Shown here: piece by piece, positions 1-8,802 of the stretch
How positions within the stretch are numbered: position 1 is the first letter of the stretch
How the letters are laid out: each line of letters begins with the position of its first letter
Origin: Streptomyces alboflavus
GTDB lineage: Bacteria; Actinomycetota; Actinomycetes; Streptomycetales; Streptomycetaceae
Direction of reading: 5' to 3'
NCBI RefSeq assembly: GCF_000716675.1
Contig: NZ_JNXT01000003.1
Location: 124,001-188,000 of the forward strand
Length of the DNA stretch: 64,000 nucleotides
The notes under the pieces: model-generated
Told to the model about the DNA's origin: nothing
What the model saw: only the letters and a program-made list of their open reading frames with translations
The model's database searches: none
Made by a program: the position numbers and the translations under genes

Positions 1-2
1 AG

Positions 3-107
3 TTGCTCGTCGGCGTCTCCTTCGGCTACGCGGACGAGGCCGCGCCGGTGAACCGCGTCACGACCGCACGGGCCGCGCTCGAAACGGTCACGACCTTCCA
101 CCAGTAG
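3..107 (+). CDS. nitroreductase-family protein, C-terminal fragment
   Basis: An open frame runs in from the left edge and ends at TAG 105-107, leaving about 34 residues. The tail contains GVSFGYADEAAPVNRV, which resembles the C-terminal end of FMN-dependent nitroreductases, where a glycine-tyrosine turn and an Asn-Arg pair precede the final helix. The rest of the gene lies outside the window, so the family call rests on this short tail only. Confidence 0.5.
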   Translation: MLVGVSFGYADEAAPVNRVTTARAALETVTTFHQ

Positions 108-167
108 GCCGTCGCCGGTACGGACGGGGCGCCACCCGCACCACGGACGGTCCGGTCCGGCGACGGC

Positions 168-950
168 TCACCCGGGTGTGTAGACGTACCGCTGCCCCGG
201 CGGCCACCCCGCGCTGCGCCCCGCGTCCGTCACCAGGACGTGCTGGTACTGGGGCGCGGTCACCTGGCTCTGGGCCAGGGACGGGCACATGGTGGCGCAG
301 CTCACCGAGGACTGGGTGCCGAGCCGCCACCCGTTGGTGTCGAAGAAGACGTACTCCACGTCGCCCGGCGCCCGCGAGGTGTCGACGGACACCCCGGCGG
401 AGACCGGCGTCGGCAGCCGGAACAGCACCCCGTCCACCCCGGCAGCGCGCAGCCGCCCGGCCCCGATGCCGAGCGTGCTCCACCGCGGCGCCGGGGACGG
501 CACGTCGAGCAGGACGACGCGCAGGGCGCCGGGGCCGGGGCCCCGCAGCGCCACTCGGGGTGCCCGCGCGAGCAGCGAGGCGACCTCGGCGCTGTCGGGC
601 CGCGCGTCCGTCCCGCCGTCGCCGCCCCGGTCGTCCTCCTCGTCCGTCGGGGAGGACGACCGGGCCGCCGGTGAGTCCTTGGGCGCCGGTGACGTCCGCG
701 GGGGCGGCTTCTTGGGCGCCGGGGACGACGCGGACGACTTGGGGCTCGCACGGTCCGTCCGGCCCACGCAGATCTTGACGTCGCCGACGCAGAGGATGTT
801 GTCGCCGCTCTCGTTGGTCTGGATGATCGGGCTCGGGGCGGACTTGCCGTCGCCGTCGTCGCCGTTCACCGTGATGAGGGCCGCGATGATCATCCCCGCG
901 ACGCCGATCAGCGCCGCGACGACGCCCGCTGCCATGCCCCTGGATCCCAT
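168..950 (-). CDS. membrane-anchored protein of unknown function
   Basis: This 260-residue protein has one hydrophobic segment at about residues 7-28 and no lipobox, so it is probably anchored in the membrane with the rest outside the cell. A short segment with two cysteines (about 50-62) is followed by a long Pro/Ser/Asp-rich linker (about 65-125). The C-terminal domain is globular-looking and contains a CATMC pair. A second ATG five codons in (position 935) is an alternative start. It stands alone: the upstream gene is on the other strand and the next gene ends at 1135. I do not recognise the family. Confidence 0.6.
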   Translation of the reverse strand: MGSRGMAAGVVAALIGVAGMIIAALITVNGDDGDGKSAPSPIIQTNESGDNILCVGDVKICVGRTDRASPKSSASSPAPKKPPPRTSPAPKDSPAARSSSPTDEEDDRGGDGGTDARPDSAEVASLLARAPRVALRGPGPGALRVVLLDVPSPAPRWSTLGIGAGRLRAAGVDGVLFRLPTPVSAGVSVDTSRAPGDVEYVFFDTNGWRLGTQSSVSCATMCPSLAQSQVTAPQYQHVLVTDAGRSAGWPPGQRYVYTPG

Positions 951-1134
951 CGCGCCCCCCGCTGCGCCCCCCGACCGGCGTGCACGGAGGCATCGCCCGT
1001 GCGCCGGGCCGCCAGCGTAGGCGCGCGACCGACCCCGTCGAAGGGGGACACCGCACAGCTACGCCAGACGGCCCGGCGGCGGTTCCGGAGAAGGGAGGGG
1101 GAGGGCTACGCGCGCCCGGCCCGAGCCGGTGGGA

Positions 1135-1935
1135 TCAGCCCTGCACGACCGTGACCGCGACGCCCGTGGACGCGATCGCGTCGAGGTGTTCCGCGGGCGC
1201 GGCGGCGTCGGTGACCAGGCAGTGCACGTCGGCCGCCGGGCAGATCTTGGCGAACGTGGTCCTGCCGATCTTGGAGTGGTCGGCGACCACGACGGTCCGG
1301 CCGCTGTGCCGGGCGAAGGCGCGGTCGGTGGCCGCCTCCAACTGGTCGTGGGTGGTGCATCCGTGAGCCGCGCTGATGCCGTCGACGCCGAGGAAGGCGA
1401 TGTCGGTGTGGTGGTCGGCGAGGGTCTTCTCGGCGATGGGGCCGACCAGTTCGTAACTCTCGCTGCGGGCGGTGCCGCCGATCACGATCAGGTCGACGGT
1501 GGGGCGCAGGACGAGGGCGGCGGCGATGTTGACGGCGTTGGTGACGAGGGTGACGGGACCTCGGTCGGCGAGGATCCGGGCCACCTCCGTCGTCGTGCTG
1601 CCGCCGGTCAGGCCGACCACGGCGCCCTCGGGCACGAGGTCGGCGGCGGCCCGGGCGATGGCCTGCTTCTGCGGGGAGCGCTGGTCCGCCCGGTGCTGGA
1701 GCGGCAGTTCGATGCTCAGGCCGCCGGGCAGCGCCCCGCCGTGCGTGCGCTCGAGGAGCCGCTGGTCGCTCAGGTGGCGCAGGTCGCGGCGCACGGTGGC
1801 CGGTGAGACCCCGAGCAACCGGGACAACTGCGTCACGTCGGCGCTGCCCTGCGCGGCGACGTGGTCGAGTATCCGCACATGGCGGTCGCTTCTCAGCACG
1901 CGGCGAGCATAGCTCCGGACGGCGCGTTCGCTCAT
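1135..1935 (-). CDS. DeoR/GlpR-family transcriptional regulator
   Basis: About 266 residues. The N-terminal winged helix-turn-helix (about residues 20-65) includes VSPATVRRDLRHL, the recognition helix typical of DeoR/GlpR proteins. It is followed by a sugar-phosphate isomerase-like sensor domain with LTGGSTTTEVA, VTNAVNIA and the C-terminal VVADHSKIGRTTF. Family members usually repress sugar catabolic genes until a sugar phosphate binds. I chose ATG 1935 because it begins shortly before the conserved domain; the frame stays open to 2037, so a longer form is possible. The gene is divergent from the GH114 glycosidase at 2171 and precedes the sugar ABC/kinase/GH4 operon, so it is the likely local regulator of both. 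That is inference. Confidence 0.85.
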   Translation of the reverse strand: MSERAVRSYARRVLRSDRHVRILDHVAAQGSADVTQLSRLLGVSPATVRRDLRHLSDQRLLERTHGGALPGGLSIELPLQHRADQRSPQKQAIARAAADLVPEGAVVGLTGGSTTTEVARILADRGPVTLVTNAVNIAAALVLRPTVDLIVIGGTARSESYELVGPIAEKTLADHHTDIAFLGVDGISAAHGCTTHDQLEAATDRAFARHSGRTVVVADHSKIGRTTFAKICPAADVHCLVTDAAAPAEHLDAIASTGVAVTVVQG

Positions 1936-1999
1936 CGATCGAGCACCAGGTGAGCGCTGCTCTGCGTGTTCAAGCACGAGTTCGGTCAAAACCGATCCC

Positions 2000-2028
2000 T
2001 TGACATGGTCGAACCCGCTCGCTTTACT
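2000..2028 (+). promoter_or_regulatory. candidate sigma70-type promoter for the GH114 gene
   Basis: TTGACA at 2000-2005 is followed after exactly 17 bp by TTTACT at 2023-2028. The -35 box is a perfect consensus and the -10 is weak. It reads towards the GH114 gene starting at 2171 and lies in the gap next to the divergent DeoR-type regulator, a natural place for an operator. Confidence 0.5.
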
Positions 2029-2170
2029 CCCTGGCAACGCCGATGACGAGCCCTCGGCGCAGAGGTACGCCTAGCCGGTAGTTGGCCCTCGGCCATGAGC
2101 CCGGACTGAGTCGCCAGGACCACTGCGGGTCCGAGGCGGGGACGTGCCCTCCCACAGCTGGAGCTCACCG

Positions 2171-2995
2171 ATGAGCCTCAATCGTGTTCTGCGCGGGTGT
2201 ACGACCGCGACCGCCGCCCTCGCCGCCACCGCGGCGGCCTGCCTGCTCGCCCCCGCGCCCGCGACCGCCTCCACCCCCGGAAGCGGGGTCGCCCTGCCCC
2301 CGCCCCACGCTGGCTTCGACTACCAGATCGGCGGCGCCTACATCCCGCCCGCCGGGGTCCGGGTCGTCAGCCGCGACCACGCCGCCGCTCCCGCCCCCGG
2401 CCTGTACAACCTCTGCTACGTCAACGCCTTCCAGGCCCAGCCCGGCGCCGAGAAGGAGTGGGACGAGGACCTGCTCCTGCGGGACGGAGACGGCGACGTC
2501 GTGTACGACGGAGAGTGGGGCGAGGCCGTCCTCGACATCCGCACCGCGAACAAGCGGCAGCGGATCGCGGCGAAGGTCAACGGGTGGATCGACGGCTGCG
2601 CGGACAAGGGCTTCCAGGCCGTCGAGCCGGACAACTACGACACGTACACCCGCTTCCCCGACCTGTTGCAGGCGAGCCACGCCAAGGCCTTCATCAAGCT
2701 GCTCTCCGCCCACGCGCACCGCGAGGGCCTCGCCGTCGCGCAGAAGAACACGCCGGACCTGGCCGCGTCCCGCGCGGAGACCGGCCTCGACTTCGCCGTC
2801 GCCGAGGAGTGCGGCGAGTGGAACGAATGCGGCGTCTACACCGACGCGTTCGGCGCCCACGTCCTCGTCGTCGAGTACTCCGCGAAGGGCCTGCGCACGG
2901 CCTGCTCGGGCTGGGGCGACCGGCTGAGCATCGTCCGCCGCGACGTCGGCGTCTCACCCGCGGGCAGCGCGGAGTACCTGCGCCAGACCTGCTAG
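2171..2995 (+). CDS. secreted GH114 family endo-alpha-1,4-polygalactosaminidase-like glycosidase
   Basis: A 274-residue protein with a Sec signal peptide (hydrophobic core about residues 12-32, cleavage near ATAS). The body matches the TM1410/GH114 barrel: GLYNLCYVNAF early on, the catalytic-region signature AVEPDNYDTY, then QKNTPDLAA and FAVAEECGEWNECGVY, where family members carry the acidic residue and disulphide-like cysteines. GH114 enzymes cleave alpha-1,4-linked galactosamine polymers such as the fungal exopolysaccharide galactosaminogalactan. I chose ATG 2171 over the upstream in-frame start at 2144 because GGAG lies 7 nt before it and the signal peptide starts there. It sits beside a sugar ABC operon. 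Family confidence is high; substrate is inferred. Confidence 0.82.
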   Translation: MSLNRVLRGCTTATAALAATAAACLLAPAPATASTPGSGVALPPPHAGFDYQIGGAYIPPAGVRVVSRDHAAAPAPGLYNLCYVNAFQAQPGAEKEWDEDLLLRDGDGDVVYDGEWGEAVLDIRTANKRQRIAAKVNGWIDGCADKGFQAVEPDNYDTYTRFPDLLQASHAKAFIKLLSAHAHREGLAVAQKNTPDLAASRAETGLDFAVAEECGEWNECGVYTDAFGAHVLVVEYSAKGLRTACSGWGDRLSIVRRDVGVSPAGSAEYLRQTC

Positions 2996-3049
2996 CGGAT
3001 CCCCCTTGATCCGTCGACGGGCGGGAACCCCCCTCGACCTGTCGACGGG

Positions 3050-3083
3050 ACCGCCGTGTTCCGGCCGTCCGGAACACGGCGGT
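3050..3083 (+). terminator. strong inverted repeat, probable terminator of the GH114 gene
   Basis: A perfect 15-bp stem (3050-3064 with 3069-3083) closes a 4-nt loop about 55 bp after the GH114 stop. There is no T-run, which is normal in Streptomyces. Two imperfect copies of CCGTCGACGGG lie just before it. Confidence 0.7.
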
Positions 3084-3215
3084 CACGGCCCGCCTGCCCC
3101 TTCTCCACCCCGTATCGCCTCGTGACCCCCGCATCCCCTCATGTGTTCCCTCCGCTCGCCCTGCCCGCGGCGGCGTGGGCGGGGCGAGGGGCGCCCGACC
3201 CTCCTGGAGGCAGAG

Positions 3216-4547
3216 ATGACCGCAGAACCCCGAGCGCCGGGTCCGCCGTCACGGCGCGGTGTGCTGCGAGCCGGCGGCGCCGGGGCCGTCGCGGCGGCGG
3301 CCGGCGGCGTGCTGGCAGGCTGCGCCCCGGGCGCCGGTGACGGGGTCGGCTCCGACGGCCGCGTCACCATCCAGATGTGGCACGGCCAGACCGACCTCGC
3401 CGCCAAGGTCATCAAGAGCCTGGCCGCCGAGTTCGAGCGCGGCCACCCGGACATCCGCGTCGACCTGGGCGGCGGGGTGCTCGCCGACGCCATGCTGCAG
3501 AAGGTCACCGCCGCGCTCGCCGCGGGCTCCTACCCCGACATCGCCTACGTCTTCGGCTCCGACCTCGCGAGCGTCGCCCGCAGCCCGCAGGTCGTCGACC
3601 TCACCGCGCACGTGCGCCGGGGCCCGACGCCGTGGAAGAACTACTGGGCGCCCGCCCGGGACGCCGTCACCGTCAACGGCCGGGTGCGGGCGCTGCCCGC
3701 GCTCCTGGACTGCCTGGCCGTGGTCTGCAACAAGAAGCTGTTCGCCGACGCCGGGCTCGACCTGCCCGAAGCGGGCTGGACCTGGCGGGAGTTCACCGAC
3801 ACCGCGCGCCGCCTCACCGACCCGGGCAAGGGCCGCTTCGGCACCGGCTGGCCAGGCACCGGCGACGAGGACACCGTGTGGCGGCTGTGGCCGCTGGTGT
3901 GGGACCTGGGTGGCGACGTGATCGCCGACGACGGCCGGAGCATCGGCTTCGTGAAGGCGGGCGTCCGCGCCCTGGAGGTCGTCCAGGACCTGGCGCGCGA
4001 CAAGAGCGTCTACCTCGACCCCAAGCCGGGCAGCGAGCAGATGTACCAGGTCTTCCTGTCCGGACGGATGGGCATGGTGGTGACCGCGCCCTGGCAACTG
4101 CCCGACATCCGGCAGGCGAAGATGGACTACCACGTCGTCCCGCTGCCCAGCTTCAGCCGCCGCCCCATGACCATCTCGGGCCCCGACACCTGGACGCTCT
4201 TCGACAACGGCGAGGCCCGCACCAAGGCCGCACGGACCTTCGTGACCTGGCTGACCCAGCCCGCCCAGGACAGCCGCTGGGACGTCGAGGCGGGCAGCCT
4301 CCCGCTGAGCCGCCGCAGCGAGGACCGCCCGGCCTGGCGCGCCCACGCCACCCGTACACCCGGCCTGTCGGTGTTCACCGAAGCCGTCTCGTCCGCCCGC
4401 GTCCGCCCCGTGCACCCGGCCTACCCCCGCGTCTCCCGCGCCCTCGGCCAAGCCATCGTCTCCGTGCTGCTCGGCCGCTCAAGCCCCGCCGACGCCGTGC
4501 GCCGCTGCGCCGACGAGTCCAACGCCGCCCTGCTCATCCCGCGTTGA
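3216..4547 (+). CDS. ABC transporter sugar-binding lipoprotein (extracellular family 1)
   Basis: A 443-residue solute-binding protein. The N-terminus has a twin-arginine motif (SRRGVLRAGG) and a lipobox LAGC with Cys36, so it is probably exported by Tat and lipid-anchored. The mature part begins with VTIQMWHGQTD, typical of carbohydrate-binding proteins, and contains the usual WTWREFTDTARRLTD region. Start ATG 3216 has GGAGG five nt upstream, ruling out the longer frame from 3141. It is the first gene of an operon with two permeases, a PfkB kinase and a GH4 glycosidase. No ATPase gene is present; in Streptomyces a shared MsiK-type ATPase commonly serves such systems. The sugar is not determined by sequence; alpha-galactosides or galactosamine oligomers fit the neighbours. 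Confidence 0.9.
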   Translation: MTAEPRAPGPPSRRGVLRAGGAGAVAAAAGGVLAGCAPGAGDGVGSDGRVTIQMWHGQTDLAAKVIKSLAAEFERGHPDIRVDLGGGVLADAMLQKVTAALAAGSYPDIAYVFGSDLASVARSPQVVDLTAHVRRGPTPWKNYWAPARDAVTVNGRVRALPALLDCLAVVCNKKLFADAGLDLPEAGWTWREFTDTARRLTDPGKGRFGTGWPGTGDEDTVWRLWPLVWDLGGDVIADDGRSIGFVKAGVRALEVVQDLARDKSVYLDPKPGSEQMYQVFLSGRMGMVVTAPWQLPDIRQAKMDYHVVPLPSFSRRPMTISGPDTWTLFDNGEARTKAARTFVTWLTQPAQDSRWDVEAGSLPLSRRSEDRPAWRAHATRTPGLSVFTEAVSSARVRPVHPAYPRVSRALGQAIVSVLLGRSSPADAVRRCADESNAALLIPR

Positions 4548-4556
4548 GGACCCCAC

Positions 4557-5504
4557 ATGCCCCGACTTCCCACCCCGCTGACCCTGCCACCGGAGCGCCG
4601 AGGACCACGGACGCTGCGCCGCCGGCGCCGCCGAGAGGCCGCCACGGCCTGGGCGTTCGTCTCACCCGCCGTGCTCGTCATCCTCGGCCTGAGCGTCCTG
4701 CCCGTCGTCTGGTCGCTGCTCCTCTCCTTCCAGGCCAACGACCTGGTCACGCCCAGCCGCTGGGTCGGACTCGACAACTACCGCGCCCTGCGCCAGGACC
4801 CCAACTTCCACCAGGCGGTGAAGAACACCGCCGTCTACACCGTGCTGTACGTGCCCCTGAGCATCGCCGTCGGCCTCGCCCTCGCCCTCGTCCTGAACCG
4901 GCGGATCCGCTTCGTCGGCCTGTACCGGACTCTGTTCTTCGTGCCGTTCGTCATCTCCGCCACGGCGCAGGGCGTGCTGTTCTCCTTCATCCTCGACCCG
5001 GAGTTCGGCGCCGCCAACTCCGTCCTGCACCGCCTCGGCATCTCACCGCAGGGCTTCCTCACCGACCCCTCCCAGGCCCTGCTCGTCCTGGTCGCCATCA
5101 CCCTGTGGAGCGGCACAGGACTGTGCACCGTCATCTACCTGGCCGCCCTCCAGGACGTCCAGCAGTCCCTCGTCGAGGCCGCCCGCCTCGACGGCGCGGG
5201 ACGGCTGCAACTCCTGCGCCATGTGACGCTGCCCGCGCTCACACCGGTGAGCGTCTTCCTGCTGCTGTGGCAGACCATCCAGGCCCTGCAGGTCTTCGAC
5301 CTGGTCTATGTGACCACCAAGGGCGGGCCGCTCGGCTCCACCACCGTGATCGTCTACTTCATCTGGGAGCAGGCGTTCAAGGAGTTCACCGCCGGATACG
5401 GGGCCGCGGCCGCGTACGTCCTCGCGCTCGCGCTGTTCGTCGTCGCGGCCCTGCTGCGCGTGGTCCGCGGACGCACCCCTCGTACCGAGGCGGCCGCCCC
5501 ATGA
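4557..5504 (+). CDS. sugar ABC transporter permease, MalF/UgpA type
   Basis: A 315-residue inner-membrane permease with about six predicted helices, the first at residues 32-54. The EAA loop that contacts the ATPase is visible as EAARLDGAGRLQLLRHVTLP near residue 205. The start ATG 4557 lies 9 nt after the binding-protein stop with GAGGA upstream, so translation is coupled. It pairs with the MalG-type permease that follows. Confidence 0.9.
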   Translation: MPRLPTPLTLPPERRGPRTLRRRRRREAATAWAFVSPAVLVILGLSVLPVVWSLLLSFQANDLVTPSRWVGLDNYRALRQDPNFHQAVKNTAVYTVLYVPLSIAVGLALALVLNRRIRFVGLYRTLFFVPFVISATAQGVLFSFILDPEFGAANSVLHRLGISPQGFLTDPSQALLVLVAITLWSGTGLCTVIYLAALQDVQQSLVEAARLDGAGRLQLLRHVTLPALTPVSVFLLLWQTIQALQVFDLVYVTTKGGPLGSTTVIVYFIWEQAFKEFTAGYGAAAAYVLALALFVVAALLRVVRGRTPRTEAAAP

Positions 5505-5535
5505 CCGCGACCCGTCGCAGGAAGGCAGCCGCCTC

Positions 5536-6423
5536 ATGACCGTCACCACGACCGGCCGGACCCGAGTCGGTGCCCGTCCGGCCGCGTCGCCCGCCGCCCG
5601 GCGACGCCCGCGCCTCCCGTTCAGCCCGTGGCACCTGCTGCTCGCGCCGCTGGCCGCGCTGTTCGCCGTACCCCTGCTGTGGCTGCTGCTCAGCTCCTTC
5701 ATGAGCAACGCGGAGATCAACCGCTTCCCGCCCGCGCTGTGGCCGTCCGGCGTCGACCTCGGCGGCTACCGCTACGTCCTCGGCAACGCCATGTTCCCGC
5801 GCTGGCTCCTCAACTCGGCGATCGTGTCCGCCGTCGCGGTCGCGTCGAACCTCGTGTTCGGCACGCTCGGCGGGTACGCCTTCGCCCGGATGCGCTTCGC
5901 CGGATCGCGGGTGCTGCTCGTCCTGATGCTGGCGACGATGGTGGTCCCCTTCCAGCTCACGATGATCCCCACCTTCCTGGTGATGAAGAAGCTCGGGCTC
6001 ATCGACACCCTCGGCGCGCTCATCGTGCCCGCGCTCGTCACGCCGTTCGCGGTGTTCCTGCTGCGGCAGTTCTTCCTGTCCCTGCCGAGGGAACTGGAGG
6101 AGGCCGCCTGGATCGACGGCTGTTCACGGCTGCGGGTGCTGTACGCGATCGTGCTGCCGCTGGCCCGGCCCGCGCTCGCCACCGTGGCGGTCCTGACGTT
6201 CCTCACCACGTGGAACGACCTGACCTGGCCGCTCATCGCGATCAACCACGACACCCAGTACACGCTCCCCTTGGGCCTGACCACCTTCCAGGGCCAGCAC
6301 CACACGCGCTGGTCCGCGGTGATGGCGGGCAACGTGATCACGGTCCTTCCGGTACTGCTCGCGTTCCTCTTCGCACAGAAGGCCTTCATCCGCTCGATCA
6401 CCTCCAGCGGCCTCAAGGGCTGA
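5536..6423 (+). CDS. sugar ABC transporter permease, MalG/UgpE type
   Basis: A 295-residue permease with about six membrane segments and an EAA loop (EEAAWIDGCSRLRVLYAIVL) near residue 190. Its end, AFLFAQKAFIRSITSSGLKG, is the classic C-terminus of MalG-type subunits. It forms the channel with the preceding permease. The in-frame ATG 5536 is used; the nearby ATG at 5501 is out of frame. Confidence 0.9.
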   Translation: MTVTTTGRTRVGARPAASPAARRRPRLPFSPWHLLLAPLAALFAVPLLWLLLSSFMSNAEINRFPPALWPSGVDLGGYRYVLGNAMFPRWLLNSAIVSAVAVASNLVFGTLGGYAFARMRFAGSRVLLVLMLATMVVPFQLTMIPTFLVMKKLGLIDTLGALIVPALVTPFAVFLLRQFFLSLPRELEEAAWIDGCSRLRVLYAIVLPLARPALATVAVLTFLTTWNDLTWPLIAINHDTQYTLPLGLTTFQGQHHTRWSAVMAGNVITVLPVLLAFLFAQKAFIRSITSSGLKG

Positions 6424-6471
6424 CCCCACCTCGTCCCGCCACCCGTCCGCCGCACGACCCGAAGGACCGCG

Positions 6472-7440
6472 ATGCCGCCCGCGTACGACCTGCTCGTCAT
6501 CGGGGACGCCAACCCCGATGTGATCCTCGGCCCGCTCACCGGGCCCCTCGCCTTCGGCCAGCGCGAACAGCTCACCGAGACCGGCTCCCTCGTCCTCGGC
6601 GGCTCCGCCGCGATCATGGCCTGCGGAGCGGCCCGCCTCGGCCTGAGAGTGGCCTTCGCCGGGCGCGTCGGAGACGACGACGCGGGCCGCTACGTCCGCG
6701 ACACCCTCACCGCCCACGGCGTCGACACCCGCGCCCTGACCCTCGACACCAGCCGCCCCACCCCGCTCACCGTCGTCCTCACCCGCGGCGACGACCGCGC
6801 CGTCGTGACCTCGCCCGGCACCCTCGCCACCACCTCCGGCAGCGACGTGCCGCCGGACCTGCTCGCCGACACCCGACACGTCCACACTGCCTCGTACTTC
6901 CTCCAGCCCCGGCTCGCCGACGACCTGCCGGACCTGCTGCGCACCGCGCGCTCGCACGGCGCCACCACGTCCCTGGACACCCAGGACGACCCGTCCGGCA
7001 CCTGGGGCGGGGCCGCCCTCGACGCGGTGCTCGCCGAGACCGACATCCTGCTGCCCAATGCCCAGGAAGCCGTGTCCCTGGCCGGGGCCCTGAGCCCGGC
7101 CGGGCCCGCGGTCGTGACCCCGGAGCGGGCGGCCGCGCTCCTCGCCACCCGCGTCCCGCTGGTGGTCGTCAAGAACGGCGCCGCCGGAGCCCTGTGCCAC
7201 GACGGCCGGGCGCTGATGTCGGCGCCGGGCCTCGCCGTGACGCCCAAGGACACCGTCGGCGCCGGAGACAGCTTCGACGCCGGATTCGTCGCCGCCACGC
7301 TCCACCGCCAACCTCCGCACCAGGCGCTGCGGTTCGCCGCCGTCTGCGGAGCCCTGTCCACGAGGGCCCGCGGGGGCACCGCGGCTCAGCCCAGCTGGTA
7401 CGAGACCCTCATCCACGCCACTCCCACCGGAGCGCACTGA
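6472..7440 (+). CDS. PfkB-family carbohydrate kinase
   Basis: A 322-residue ribokinase-fold kinase. It starts with YDLLVIGDANPDVILG, has the substrate-site LGGSAAIMACGAARLG, and carries the PfkB signature DTVGAGDSFDAGFVAA near residue 260, with the catalytic Asp in GAGD. It phosphorylates a sugar with ATP in the cytoplasm. It sits between the permeases and a GH4 glycosidase, 2 nt before the latter, so it probably acts on the imported sugar released by that enzyme. The substrate could be galactose, galactosamine/tagatose-type or another ketose; sequence alone does not say. Confidence 0.87.
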   Translation: MPPAYDLLVIGDANPDVILGPLTGPLAFGQREQLTETGSLVLGGSAAIMACGAARLGLRVAFAGRVGDDDAGRYVRDTLTAHGVDTRALTLDTSRPTPLTVVLTRGDDRAVVTSPGTLATTSGSDVPPDLLADTRHVHTASYFLQPRLADDLPDLLRTARSHGATTSLDTQDDPSGTWGGAALDAVLAETDILLPNAQEAVSLAGALSPAGPAVVTPERAAALLATRVPLVVVKNGAAGALCHDGRALMSAPGLAVTPKDTVGAGDSFDAGFVAATLHRQPPHQALRFAAVCGALSTRARGGTAAQPSWYETLIHATPTGAH

Positions 7441-7442
7441 TC

Positions 7443-8756
7443 ATGACGCACCCCAGAATCGTCTTCGTCGGCGCCGGCAGCGTCGAGTTCACCCAGGGAC
7501 TGCTCGCCGACCTCTTCGCCTTCCCCGAGCTGCGGAGCGCCCACATCGCCCTGCACGACATCGACCCCGAACGCCTCGCCACCGCAGAGGCTGCCGCCCG
7601 CCACATCGCCCGCGTCCGCGGGGCCGACGCCCGCATCACCGCCCACGCCGACCGGCGCACGGCCCTGACCGGCGCCGACTTCGTCATCAACATCGTCCAG
7701 ATCGGCATGGGCGAGGCGACCCGCACCGACTTCGACATCCCCGCCCGCCACGGGCTGCGCCAGACGATCGGCGACACCCTCGGCGTCGGCGGCATCTTCC
7801 GCGCGCTGCGCACCTTCCCTTTCCTGAAGGAGCTCGGCGAGGACATCGCGCGGCTCTGCCCCGATGCCTGGCTGCTCAACTACACCAACCCCATGGCCAT
7901 GAACATCCAGTACTTCACCCAGGCCACCGGCCTCACCCGGGTCGTCGGCCTGTGCCACTCCGTGTACTGGACCATGCAGGACCTGGCCAAGCTCGTCGAC
8001 GTCCCCTACGCCGAGATCACCTACCGCGCCGCGGGCGTCAACCACCAGGCGTGGGTGCTCCGCTTCGAGCACCAGGGCCGCGACCTCTACCCCCGCCTCG
8101 ACGAACTCATCGCCGGGGACGAGCAGTTGCGGCGCCGCGTACGCGTCGACATGTACCGGCGGCTCGGCTACTACCCGACCGAGACCAGCGAGCACTCCTC
8201 CGAGTACGTCCCCTGGTACCTGCGCCACGACAGCGAGATCGACCGGCTGCGGCTGCCGATCGGTGCCTACCTCGACATCGTCGACGAGAACGTCGCCACG
8301 TACCATCGCACCCGCGACGCCCTCGCCGCAGGCGCGCCCCTCACCGTCGAGGGCACCATGGAGTACGCCCCGCAGATCATCCACAGCGTGGTCACCGGCA
8401 CCCCGCGCACCGTCTACGGCAACGTCCCGAACCACGGCCTCATCGACAACCTCCCGGCCCACGGCGTGGTCGAGGTGCCCTGCCTCGTCGACGCCACCGG
8501 CATCCAGCCGACCCGCGCCGGCACCCTGCCCCCGCAGCTCGCCGCCCTCAACCGCGCCTACCTCAGCACGAACGACCTCGTCGTCCGCGCCGCCCTCGAC
8601 GACGAGCCGCGGCACATCCGGCACGCGGCCATGACCGACCCGGCGACCGCGGCGACGCTGACGGTGGATCAGATCTGGCGGCTGTGCGACGAGATGGCGC
8701 ACGCGCACGCGGACCGGCTGCAGCCGTCGCTGCGGGTGGGACCGGCGGACGTGTGA
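7443..8756 (+). CDS. GH4 family glycosidase (alpha-galactosidase-like, NAD+/metal dependent)
   Basis: A 437-residue cytoplasmic GH4 protein. The N-terminal Rossmann segment RIVFVGAGSVEFTQGLLADL binds NAD+, and NYTNPMAMN plus GLCHSVYWT contain the metal-binding Cys and the catalytic neighbourhood; GVNHQAWVL supplies the next His. GH4 enzymes use an unusual oxidation-elimination route with NAD+ and Mn2+. The sequence is closer to the alpha-galactosidase/alpha-glucosidase group than to the 6-phospho-beta-glucosidases, judged by the GLCHS motif. A longer reading frame continues upstream through the kinase gene but is a shadow; ATG 7443 begins exactly at the conserved domain, 2 nt after the kinase stop. 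Confidence 0.87.
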   Translation: MTHPRIVFVGAGSVEFTQGLLADLFAFPELRSAHIALHDIDPERLATAEAAARHIARVRGADARITAHADRRTALTGADFVINIVQIGMGEATRTDFDIPARHGLRQTIGDTLGVGGIFRALRTFPFLKELGEDIARLCPDAWLLNYTNPMAMNIQYFTQATGLTRVVGLCHSVYWTMQDLAKLVDVPYAEITYRAAGVNHQAWVLRFEHQGRDLYPRLDELIAGDEQLRRRVRVDMYRRLGYYPTETSEHSSEYVPWYLRHDSEIDRLRLPIGAYLDIVDENVATYHRTRDALAAGAPLTVEGTMEYAPQIIHSVVTGTPRTVYGNVPNHGLIDNLPAHGVVEVPCLVDATGIQPTRAGTLPPQLAALNRAYLSTNDLVVRAALDDEPRHIRHAAMTDPATAATLTVDQIWRLCDEMAHAHADRLQPSLRVGPADV

Positions 8757-8802
8757 GCCGGACGGGTCAGCAGGAGCGACGACTTCGCGCAGGGTGTGCG
8801 GA

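Noticed and set aside
5628..8756. A 1042-codon frame covering permease, kinase and glycosidase DNA
   Set aside because: Only the part from 7443 has GH4 motifs. The upstream part is the Arg/Pro-rich shadow of the permease and kinase genes in another frame.
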